Source: Parasitella parasitica
Lineage: Eukaryota > Mucoromycota > Mucoromycetes > Mucorales > Mucoraceae
Length of the DNA: 51,571 nucleotides
Direction: 5' to 3'
Assembly (NCBI GenBank): GCA_025201805.1
Contig: MU619245.1
Coordinates: forward strand, 16,067 to 67,637
Shown: positions 1-9,302 of the stretch, one piece after another
How positions within the stretch are numbered: position 1 is the first letter of the stretch
How the letters are laid out: every line of letters begins with the position of its first letter
Notes under the pieces: generated by a model
Seen by the model: the letters and a program-made list of their open reading frames with translations, nothing else
Told to the model about the DNA's origin: nothing
Databases searched by the model: none
Translations under genes and position numbers: made by a program

Positions 1-87
<87 letters not shown>
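1..87. repeat. A87 homopolymer at window edge
   Basis: The first 87 bases are uninterrupted A. It could be the poly(A) end of a retroelement lying outside the window, or simply where an assembly contig stopped. Nothing upstream is available to tell these apart. Confidence 0.95.
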
Positions 88-89
<2 letters not shown>

Positions 90-171
90 AACCTGTAATC
101 CAGGAAGCTGTATGTTAATTGTATGGTGTATGGTGTGAGTGGGCACTCTTCGGCCAGAAGCAAGCAGTGCA

Positions 172-519
172 TCAACTGCAATTTACTTTGCCTGAGTTGA
201 TTGAGAAGTCATTAGTCAAACCTTCTGAATATTTTAGAATGTTGTAGCTGGCAAACAGTTGAGCGATCAAGACAACCTCCCGCAAGAAAACAGACGAAAT
301 TGGGACGTTTTCAAGAGCGTTATCAAACATATGTTCGTCTGGTGCTCGTTTGAATGATTTAAGAGGCAATGAAAATGTGTATCTTTCGCACAGAGGACTA
401 ACGTTTTGTTCCAACAAAATTTCTAGTATTTTGTATGCGAGCTCGTCAATGGAAACATAACTAAGAATGGCTTTGCATAAAATGGCTTTGCATAAAAGTG
501 CTTTCGTCCAATTCCTCAC
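172..519 (-). pseudogene. unidentified ORF fragment, possibly from a mobile element
   Basis: An open frame of 115 codons. I do not recognise a domain. The middle part, with a leucine/valine-rich segment reading FLREVVLIAQLF, vaguely resembles N-terminal regions of Mucorales Fanzor-like proteins, but this is an impression from memory. Its N-terminal codons include a tandem 15-nt duplication (466-495) that duplicates CKAIL. There is no clear partner exon on either side and the frame ends near the A87 tract. It may equally be a chance ORF. Confidence 0.2.
466..495. repeat. 15-nt tandem duplication
   Basis: Two adjacent copies of aatggctttgcataa. In the minus-strand frame this duplicates five codons without a frameshift. 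Confidence 0.85.
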
Positions 520-1264
520 CTAAAGAAACGTGGAATGAGCTAAATAATACTGAAGGTATTAGTATGATAATAGAACTTGAAGGCTTGTGAAATTATGGTC
601 AAGCTTTGTCCATTGCGTCCGAAACTATTGCAACATGTCACAACAACTACTATGTAGATTATTATCTCTAAGCATTTCATGTGCATGCTCCGTACTGCCT
701 TTTATGTAAGTTAGAATTGAATGTATGTCTATCTTTTGCTACCAAGACCAATATTATCCATGAATAGGAACTGAAAATGCCTGTAATCAAGTATATTATA
801 TATAACCATGTGTTGGAAATTTTGTTTTCTTCTGGGCCAGAAACTATAACGGCTGAAAATATCGCAAGTTCTTTAGATCAACAGACTCAAAAAAGAGTTG
901 GAACTTTTTGAACACCCCGAATTTAGAGATCAGAAACAGATTGCCTTCACTTCCCATAGCAAAAGAAACGTTAAACAGAACCCCGTTTAGCGTTATACCA
1001 GCTTTCAGGTAGATTCTTCAAAAGTACAAATCAATAATTGCTGAAAATCAACAATCAACATCTGGACTACAAACATCAGTAGCTCTGTAGGAACAACCTA
1101 TACAAGAACTAGGCCTAGAGAGAAAAAGAAATCAAAAAAGAGCATGCTTCAAGTCAAGATAGAAGCAACGACACACAGTTCCAGCCACCTAGACTATTTA
1201 GCTTGTTTCGTAACACTAGTCTAGAATGGCGTTTTATAAAGATAGATAAGTCAAAATATGGCTG
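520..1264. other. stretch without a supportable gene
   Basis: AT-rich sequence with stops in all frames. Short coding-like patches around 840-1240 on the + strand may belong to the decayed element that continues at 1265-2160, but I cannot join them. Confidence 0.4.
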
Positions 1265-1489
1265 GTGTATTTGGAAGAGGCATTTCACATAGACAGTCTA
1301 AAGAAGCGCTTTTTGGATTATACACAAAGATATTTTTCTGAATATTTCTCCAAGATAGTTCATTATTACAAATACAATCTAGATGGAAATCCCGCAGAGT
1401 ATTATCGCAATTTCCTCATGATATACAAGCCATGGAGAAACGAGCAGCGTGAATTGTTATATACATTATATACATTACAGCATTTTTAA
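1265..1489 (+). pseudogene. 74-codon fragment upstream of the Fanzor-like relic
   Basis: Open frame rich in Tyr, Phe and Lys, with YYRNFLMIYKPWR near its end. No domain is recognised. It shares the strand of the RuvC/Zn-ribbon fragment starting about 275 nt downstream, so it may be an N-terminal remnant of the same element. That link is inference only. Confidence 0.25.
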
Positions 1490-1764
1490 ACACTGTTAAA
1501 TTTTCATGGCTTCTAAACTGCAAGAGTAAGATGGTGTAATTATATCGACTCACAGCGAGCAATTGAGAATGCTACCAACATCTTAATCAACGGCTCAAAA
1601 AAAAATAAAAAAAAATAGAAATAGAAGGAAGAATACAAAAAATAAGCAGAAGAGACGAGAGGCATCAGGTAGATATCAAAGCAGCCAATTTGATACCCGT
1701 GATTCTAAAATAGGAAAGAAGAGATTAAGGTACACAGCTCTTATTCTTTTCATTCTACTAATCT

Positions 1765-2160
1765 TTGAAAAGATGGCACAAGAATTTTGAAGAAGGTGAC
1801 CTCAAGAAAAAGCTTATGACTGTATTCGGCAATGGCCTGAAAAACAAATCTCGTGTGAAGTTTAAAGATCTAAGACATGGTGTGGCCGATAAAATATACC
1901 AGCAGCTAAGGGTACGTGTAAAGCGTGGAAATTTTTTGCTTCTTGATATAGGCGAATATAAAACTTCAAAGGTAAAAGATACATACGTCAATATAATACA
2001 AGTACTGATACAATATTTCACTTTTATATTGTATAGACCTGTAATTCGAAAATAAGCTATGAAAAATCAAATGTGTAAACGGTGCTGATGGCCGCAAAAA
2101 TATGTATACCACTGCTGAATCTATCTGGAACGGGCATGGTGTTTAAAAAACATTGCGCCA
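1765..2160 (+). pseudogene. decayed Fanzor/TnpB-like nuclease, C-terminal part
   Basis: The frame from 1765 reads a basic segment and then DIGEYKTSK at about 1946-1970, the sequence that in TnpB/Fanzor proteins leads into the Zn ribbon (E-[YF]-x-T-S-K-x-C). A plausible intron follows (gtaaaa at 1971 to tgtatag near 2037); after it comes TCNSK, then a stop. In neighbouring frames the second Zn pair CKRC (about 2072-2085) and a RuvC-III-like DGRKNM followed by SIWNGHG (about 2086-2135) can be read. The first pair has lost its second Cys, and several stops and at least one frameshift separate the blocks, so it is dead. Family identity rests on motif order recalled for Fanzor/TnpB proteins. Confidence 0.6.
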
Positions 2161-2735
2161 CCTCCAATGTGGTTGCCTAAGCTTTAACTAGCGAAAACTT
2201 AAAGGTTTTGATATTAGTTTTTTCTGGACAAATCAAATCTTATCTATTTCGACAAAGCAGACGAACAAGATTGTTATTCAAACTGATTTCATGGCTATAC
2301 TACATGATATCAGTGAAATTGACATTAGAAGATACATTAGAATAGGATAATTATCCTTACATTAGTAGGTAATGGTACAGATAGCGAATCCAACCATGTA
2401 ATTCATTTTTATTTCATGATAATATGTAATTTAAAAGCTGTAATTTGAATATTTGTATTTGATACTGAGAGTCATCTGCGATAAAAGATACCGCTAAAGT
2501 TATTAGTTGATATAACTACTAGCTAAAATAAAACATTTTTTCATAAGTAATGCCGTGGAAAGAGAAGCGTATCATAAGTAAATAACGATATATTTGATAA
2601 AGGCATTTATGATGAGTAATTAGGAGAGGCAGATATATTTATATACTAGTTACACCGCTGTATATACCGAATCAATATAAATAAAGCTTACTATCGCTCA
2701 TGAAATGCTCGTTATTTTACTAACAACATCTAACC
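2161..2735. promoter_or_regulatory. intergenic region and promoter of the HPr-like gene
   Basis: No ORF of note. The last 80 bases carry TATA-like stretches (tatataccgaatc and aatataaataaag, about 2661-2690) at a suitable distance from the ATG at 2736. Confidence 0.4.
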
Positions 2736-2996
2736 ATGATCTCTCAGGAAGTAGCTATTTGCACACCCAAAGGCTTCAAAGTACGTCCGGTTACAAAATA
2801 TATCAAGACCTGCAGAAGTATGAAGTCTGAAATCATCTTGTCTTGCAAAGGAAAATCTTGTGATTCCAAGTCGCCTTCTGGTTTAATGAGTTTAGCCTTG
2901 GAAAATGGCGATATTGTTACTCTTTCCGTCAATGGCACTGATGCTGAAAAGAACTTCCCCATTTTGCTCGATCTCTTACAAAAAGTAGGACAATAG
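2736..2996 (+). CDS. HPr-like protein lacking the phosphorylatable histidine
   Basis: A single-exon protein of 86 aa that lines up without gaps against the whole bacterial HPr fold (E. coli HPr is 85 aa). Shared positions include E5-V6, P11, G13, R17-P18, K24, S31-E32-I33, G39-K40-S41 and K45-S46. The active-site segment G-[LH]-H15-x-R-P reads G-F-K15-V-R-P, so the His phosphorylated by Enzyme I is Lys and phosphotransfer should be impossible. The Ser46 position of Gram-positive regulatory phosphorylation is kept. Fungi have no sugar PTS, so a structural or regulatory role, or a relic of bacterial transfer, is inferred. The frame is complete, with a TATA-like promoter upstream and AATAAA 100 nt downstream. 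The antisense ORF of nearly equal length is a shadow. Confidence 0.8.
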   Translation: MISQEVAICTPKGFKVRPVTKYIKTCRSMKSEIILSCKGKSCDSKSPSGLMSLALENGDIVTLSVNGTDAEKNFPILLDLLQKVGQ

Positions 2997-3096
2997 TTCA
3001 TTAGTTGATAATCCTAGCTGAATGAATATATTCTATATGCTTCACATTGTATGTAAATCTGGTTGCAAACATCCTTCTTTTGCTTATTCGACTCCA

Positions 3097-3102
3097 ATAA
3101 AT
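3097..3102 (+). terminator. polyadenylation signal AATAAA of the HPr-like gene
   Basis: AATAAA about 100 nt after the stop codon, followed by a T-rich stretch typical of a cleavage region. Confidence 0.5.
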
Positions 3103-3339
3103 TTTTTATATTAACATAATGATATGTGTTCTTACGCCGTTTTATTACACATCTAACGAATAACATCTATTAAATTTTTGAGCCTCAATGCTCGATTTAC
3201 GGTTATTTCATGCAAGGTGTATCGCATAATAACATAATGGGTATCAAAATTAGCAATAATCCGAGGATTTAATAGTAAAACGAACGGTATCCTTGTTTCT
3301 TCTTAATATCACGAAGAGATTCATGAAATAAGAAAAAAC

Positions 3340-3840
3340 TAGACTATGGAGCAAAACCGATTGAACTATCGCAACGAACATGTCAGGGATATACTACTTT
3401 AACAGCCTTAGCGAGACATATGTAGCTATCAAGGCCATGATAGTATCAGACTTTTTATATGATCAAAAAGACTACATACCAATGATAGTGTGGATCGACC
3501 GTAGATGTTAACTATTGTTGCAATTGTAGGTGTAGTAGGTTGATGCTACAGATCTTGAGATAAGTGAATGCTCGCTAGTAAATATCGACCGCCATGGATA
3601 CCTTCAGAAAGGGAATTAATTGTGATAATTATAGTATTCCACATGTTGAGTCCAAAGGCTCGATCGGCATTGGAAATGGCTATTAAAGAAGTCTACAGTT
3701 TTTTGATCTGAAGCATGAGTTTCTTGTAAAACCAAGATGTTGTATCCTAATGATTTGGTACGTCTAATAAAATTTTGTCAAAGTCTTTTGTTATCTAATT
3801 TTTTTGAGGCTACGACAATTAAAGGTGGCGATTTTAATTG
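3340..3840 (-). pseudogene. LINE endonuclease (EEP) relic
   Basis: Minus-strand translation shows IKIATFNCRSL at the start of the block (about 3835-3805), then NILVLQETHA (about 3745-3715) and IVNIYGRSTLS (about 3515-3480), in shifted frames. These match the N-x-R/S-L start, the catalytic LQET/H motif and the later N-x-Y-x-x-S/A motif of APE-type LINE endonucleases. Multiple stops and frameshifts make it a pseudogene. Confidence 0.6.
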
Positions 3841-3899
3841 TATATTGGATTATATTCATAATTATTGTGGTGATTGAGGTTGATGGATGTTGACTCCAT

Positions 3900-5090
3900 G
3901 GCTGTGTTCATTCGTCTTCACATTCAAATTATTGCTTAATTGCTGTCGTATTTGCTCAGCAGAAGCCGCCGCCTGCTATCTAGTCAAGTTGAATTCATGA
4001 GCACCATCATATTTACCAACCTTTTGCATAGGACATCTAATATCCAACTCGGGAGAGGAAGAACAAAGTGTAGGCGACTTATATTTATTATAATCCTTCG
4101 AGATAGACTGCAATGCATCAGAATCATTAACAGACAGAGATCCTGGACTCTCTTTCATATTAGTATTCTCCTCAATGCAGGACCCATTAAGTGATGGCCT
4201 TCAAAGTTTATCGACACGAAGCCTGAATTATTACCGCTTCCTGATCCAAGACCAGAAGTACGATCTTGCTCACCCGCAGACGAAGACACGGGAGCGTCAT
4301 TATTGCCTTGTTTATCAGTTTTCTTTTGTCCCTGAAAATTCTGATATCCTTTATGGGATTTTGATGGTACAGAAGATGTGTCAACTGCAAGAATTTTGTT
4401 GGAAGCTGAATCAATTGATCCATTACGGCTACAGTTTCGCATTACATGATTGGCTTCTTACAATGGTATCATAGCAACGAACCCACTGTTTATTAATCAG
4501 GGCAGTGGTGGGTACTTTGATATATTGCGATAAAATTCGGGCATCTTGTCGCATTGCAGTAATACTTCTCTTTGATCCTCATCTCTAGGATCCCAAATAA
4601 TGGCTTCAGCAAGAGATTCCAAATGTTTGTGACCAGGACTGATGGAGCCATAAGCATGTGGCTCCTGACATTCATTATCTGGAGTATTCGTAAGAGTGAG
4701 GTTGAGAGTGGCATACCCTTCGCCTTGAAAGATGCCATCATTTTTGGAAATACCATGGTCCAAAACATCGCCGAAGCATGACAAGCGCTTGGCTATTTCT
4801 GCTTTCAACTCCATAGCAGGAAAAAAGGGACGATTGTGGCGTCCGCAGGATATGAGGGAAACCCCTTTGCAAAAGCACCATCTTCGAGTGTAATTCCTTC
4901 ATCAATCAGAGTCTGACGACCTGGACTGTTCAATAGCCACATTGTTTCCAAGAAATCGTGGCCGAGATAGGTATGCGTTTGCTTACGAGAGCTAAGAAAA
5001 CCTTCATGGTGTTCCTTAGCCTCTGCTATCACGTTAAATTTGAGTATGGCTTTTTTAAGCAATGTGCGATCTTTGACATGAGTCTGATCA
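3900..5090 (-). pseudogene. LINE ORF1-like relic (RRM/Gag-type, Zn-knuckle remnant)
   Basis: Consecutive minus-strand frames (about 5062-4805, 4814-4497, 4442-4155 and 4158-3976) read as one protein broken by stops and frameshifts. The 4814-4497 part has the pattern seen in Mucorales LINE ORF1 proteins as I recall them: a short domain ending in IAKRLSCFGDVLDHGI, then an acidic region, then CDKMPEFYRN. The following ANHVMRNCSRN looks like the end of a CCHC knuckle whose first cysteines are lost. After that comes a Ser/Asn/Gly-rich tail. It cannot encode a working protein. Confidence 0.5.
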
Positions 5091-6902
5091 ATGAGAACTG
5101 AGTCTAGTTACATTCCTTTAACAAAAGGACAAATAACTGCAATAGGAGATGGAGGAACAGTGCCGTTGATTGCATTTTACGTAAACTTTTCCTCAGTAAT
5201 AGGTCGAGTAACAAGAGTGGGATTTATGAAAACAATAGATTGCTTTTTTGTTGTTGTTATTATCTTTCTTTTTGGATCTAACAACATGAGTCCACAGCTT
5301 TGGAGGTCTATTGATGAGATTCTCAGTTTGCCTTTGTTTTATATTTTCTGTCATGGAATGATAAATAATTTAAAAATGACAATGAATATGGTTATGAGCT
5401 TATAAAATAGCACTCGACAGCCAAGATTTTTTGGATGTGTCGTGTAAAAAATGAAATACGAAATTACACTATTTTCAGAACCAGATGTTGAAACTTGTCT
5501 GGGCTCTTTGTAGCCTTGTTTCATTTAGGCCACATCTTCATCTTCGCATGAAACGGTTATATACATGCTACTCCCGCCGAAGGAAGTAAGAGGACACATT
5601 GGTTTAGCTATGTGTCTTATATTTGATATATCATTATTAAATGAAGCGCACAATAAAGGGCTCACTTCTTATTATTCCATCATTTCCAACATTAAATTGG
5701 CAAGTATTATAGTGAAGAATTAGCTAGCTCATTTAACAATATATGATTCGTCATTAGGTTGTTAGACGACAAAATTTACGTTAGCCATATTATACACTTC
5801 GTTTAACCTATTCCGCAACTGTTTCTTTTCCTCCTGTGAAATCCATTTGGTAGGAGCAAAGAGAGAGGGAGACTGGCTTGTGGTGCATACATGGTGCTCT
5901 GCTGTAAAAAAAAAATTTAATTAATGTACTTGAGATAATGCAAACTGTAGGATGGAGGGGCTAATGTGCATCTGGACAAGCAGTGTTTCCGTCTTCTTAA
6001 AAAGGTTAACCTTTCTGGCTTTCCTTGTGTATAAACGTCATTTTCTGCGGCCGTTTTTATAGTAACTGATAAGCCTGCTTCAATTTCTAGGCAGTATTCG
6101 ACGTTTGCATGTATAATTAGACTTGTAGCGTCAAGCTGCCTTATGCAACAATAGCCAAATTGTAATTCTTAAGTATACATTTATGATTACAATTTTATAT
6201 GTCATTGAAAAAAGAACATGATACAAACATGATCAGGTGCGTCAGTATGTTACATTTATAGAACAATTCTCAGTTTAGAGCTTGCTAGATATAGTTTTGC
6301 TGATGATGAATAATGGTATCAATCAGAATGCAGGGTGCTTCATTGTCGTGTATGATTTCATGTGACAAAGAGGGAATTGACTGGTCAAACCAAAACATGT
6401 ACGGCAAAAGAATTTTTTTAAGGAAGATTTTCTTTCTGCATTTTGTGCATATAAAAAATGATCTACATACAAAGCATACTAGACCACTACGCTGCTTAGC
6501 ACGTTATGGAAGCATCATAGACTCTGCAATGAGACCTTTAATGTGTATAATGCTGAATTTACACTCAGTGAATCTTGGCTCAATTCTTCCCGTTGTTTGG
6601 ATACAGTGAACTTTAGATCAAACTGTTACACCTTTTTCTCACGCAAATCAAGGACAGAAGCCTGTACCACATCAGAATCTACCTTACTAGATGCAGAGTT
6701 TCCGTCAACTGTGGAAGCGGACTTCTCGGACTTGGATTTAGCATATATCTTACTTTCCATAAAAGATAATCAGACCCCACAAAAAAACAAATAAGATAGC
6801 GCAGACATGAATAATTTTAGGCTAAAAAAAGTGTATATAAAGACATGTATGTTCTTAACACTGTTTCCCTCTTCCTTCTTCTCTGTCTTTTCCTAACAAA
6901 TA
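5091..6902. other. gene-poor stretch with weak transposon-like traces
   Basis: No intact gene. Open frames at 5091-5405 (+) and 6313-6794 (+) have no recognisable product. The minus strand of 6313-6520 reads a cysteine-rich run (CFVC, CTKC, CRTC, then C..KSYTTMKH) in one frame, which could be a decayed zinc ribbon. The last 60 bases before 6903 are CT-rich, typical of a fungal core promoter, and belong to the transporter gene. Confidence 0.35.
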
Positions 6903-8460
6903 ATGTCGAATCCTGCTTCAATTCGTCACCCACCTGCCATTAATCAAGAAAAGAGCCAATTTAGTATTGCGTCGGCATCGATACATCAAACTAACAAAGA
7001 AGTTGTCATTCCACACCAAGAGGACTATGGAAGTCGGAGAAATTCAGAGGTGATATATGACAATGAGAAGGCAATAAGCAGCGGCAGCATCGAAGAAGAG
7101 CAGATCGAGCATGTACCTGAAGGGACTGCTTCGCCAGGAAAGGCCCTCTTCATGCTCTTAAAAGCGTTTGTTGGTACTGGCGTTATTTTCCTCCCTGGAT
7201 CGTAGGTACTTTGTCGGTTTTCTTTTGTATATTTACTGAGCATGGTATAAAATAGATTTGTTTCGGGTGGTCTAGTCTTTTCAATATGTCTCATGGTGTT
7301 TATTGCTTCCATTTGTCTCGTAGCATTCCAAATCCTCGTCAAAGCACAGCAAGCCATAGGCGGGTCTTACGGCGATGTAGCGAGAGCGCTTTATGGAAAT
7401 TGGCTTCGTTACATTATCCAATTTTTCTTGTGTCTGTCACAAATGGGATTTGTAGCCTCATATCTTATTTTTATTTCTGAGAATATTGGCCTAGTGGCAG
7501 GCACACTGTCAAATTGTTCATCAGGCCTAGAACCCAAATACTATATTTGGATCGTCTTGGTTGCTATTATTCCCATTACTTGGGTTAGAAAGATCGCCAA
7601 ATTGTCCTACTTGGCCATCATTGCCGATACATTCATCTTGTTTGGCCTTATTTGTGTTGTGTACTATACTTCAAGCGAAATTGCTCAAAAAGGCCCGGGA
7701 CCAAATATTAAGATGATTAATGCTTCTGATTTCGCATTAATGATTGGTACCGCAGTTTTCAGTTTTGAAGGTATTATTCCATTCATGTCTATCAATGTAA
7801 TCGAGATAACTAAAATTGTGATGTGTATATTCAGGAATCGGAATGGTTGTGCCCATCGTTGAAGGTATGAAAGAGCCTCAAAAGTTCAGCCGTGTTCTTA
7901 ATGTGGGTATGCTCATATGCACTGTCATCTTTATTTTCATTGGAACTATTGGTTACGTTGCCTATGGTGAAAACACCCAAGCCAGTGTTGTCGCCAATAT
8001 GCCTAGAGAAGCACTCTCAGTCACCGTTCAATTGTTGTATTCGATTGCCATGATTTTGACCTCGCCCTTCATGTTGTATCCTCCTTTGACTATCATTGAA
8101 AGAGGCATCTTTGGTACTCACAAGAGTGGCAGTGTTAGTTTGCGTTACAAATGGCTGAAGAACTTGACAAGATCGCTCATTCCTATTGTATGCGCTGCTG
8201 TTAGTTTTGGCGTTGGTTCTTCGGGCCTTAACAAGTTTGTTGCCCTTGTCGGCTCACTTGCTTGCATGCCCTTATGCTTCATCTTTCCTGGCATGTTTCA
8301 TTACAAGGTCGCCAAGAGCAAGCGGGCCAAATTCTTTGATGTTGTTCTCGTTTTGTGGGGGTGGGGAATAATGATCTATACCATGTACGTCAATGTCAAC
8401 TCTTGGATTCATCCCTCTACTGGTGGTGCTGCTGCTGCTACCGAGTGTGTTCCCATGTAA
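6903..8460 (+). CDS. amino-acid transporter, AAAP family (vacuolar AVT3/AVT4-like)
   Basis: Exons 6903-7201, 7256-7770 and 7835-8460 give 479 aa. Introns are 54 and 64 nt and restore the conserved FLPGSF-VSGG and FSFEG-IGMV joins. After a hydrophilic, acidic N-terminal tail of about 80 residues, about ten or eleven hydrophobic helices follow. The first carries KAFVGTGVIFLPG, the usual start of the Aa_trans domain; later GSYGDVARALYG and the helix after FSFEGIGMVVPIVEGMK are family hallmarks. The long N-terminal tail and single Aa_trans domain resemble yeast Avt3/Avt4 exporters of neutral amino acids from the vacuole; substrate and location are inferred. The ATG chosen is the first in frame after the CT-rich promoter. 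Confidence 0.9.
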
Positions 8461-8540
8461 CATATAAAAATTGTATTCATATTGTAGTTCTCGTTTTTTT
8501 ATCGCTCATTAATTCACAAATTTTCCATATATACATACAA

Positions 8541-8546
8541 AATAAA
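8541..8546 (+). terminator. polyadenylation signal of the AAAP transporter
   Basis: AATAAA 81 nt after the stop codon. Confidence 0.5.
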
Positions 8547-9302
8547 GCCTTGATGGCAAAAGAATTCTGAAATCTTTCAAGCATGTTTAGTGTCGAAATT
8601 TTGCTGAAGTTGAAGCTTAGGCGTATTAGGCTTAAATTTTTCTACAAAATGCGTTGATATTTTAAAGAGATGTAAATTAGTGAGATTCATAGACAGAACA
8701 TTCAGTTAAACCTGAGCAGCATATATTTTGTTAACTTGAGGAAGCATAATATCTCTAACATTTGTTCAAATTGCTATTTCTGAAAGGAGGTTTCCATGAC
8801 AAAATCGTTTAAAGAGATTACCCAATGATTTGGTGCATAGAAAAGCTTTCTGACAAAACTTCAAGCTCTTAAATCCATGTGATGTATTAAAGATGATCAC
8901 GTAATAAATTATTACGATATGTCTAACGTATGACATACAGAAACGGGTATTTGACAATGATGTAGAAAAAAAAAATCGACCATCAATGTAAACGCTTATT
9001 TGACAACTTTCTTATCTTGTACAGCTAATAAAAGCGGCAAAATCATGATCATCGGCAACTGTTGTCCTTTATTGATCAACAACAAATACGATTTGTTTAA
9101 GAATGTACAAATTGTAAATACAAATATTGCTACCTCACTGTGTAGAGTTTCTCGTTGCTCATTATACGGTTTGCATTAAGCTGTCAAAGTTGTACCGAAC
9201 GTCTGACGTTCAAAATCAACACGCTCTTGAAAAAAATCATTTGGTGTTTCAAGCGCGCTCGTCTTTCATCAGCCTGTTCATCTTGGAAAGTTTAAACGTA
9301 AA
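8547..9302. promoter_or_regulatory. intergenic region and MSH2 promoter
   Basis: No ORF with support. Close to the start codon of MSH2 there is a perfect GCGCGC palindrome inside TTTCAAGCGCGCTCG (9248-9262), resembling E2F/MBF-type cell-cycle sites. It stands out in this AT-rich sequence. Confidence 0.35.

Larger units (their letters stand above)
3340..5090 (-). mobile_element. degenerate non-LTR retrotransposon (LINE)
   Basis: On the minus strand, a decayed ORF1-like region (5090 down to about 3900) is followed by an apurinic-endonuclease-like region (about 3840 down to 3340). This is the ORF1 then EN order of a LINE. Reverse transcriptase is absent and the HPr-like gene lies just beyond, so the element is 3'-truncated or deleted. 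No target-site duplication or poly(A) could be assigned. Confidence 0.6.
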
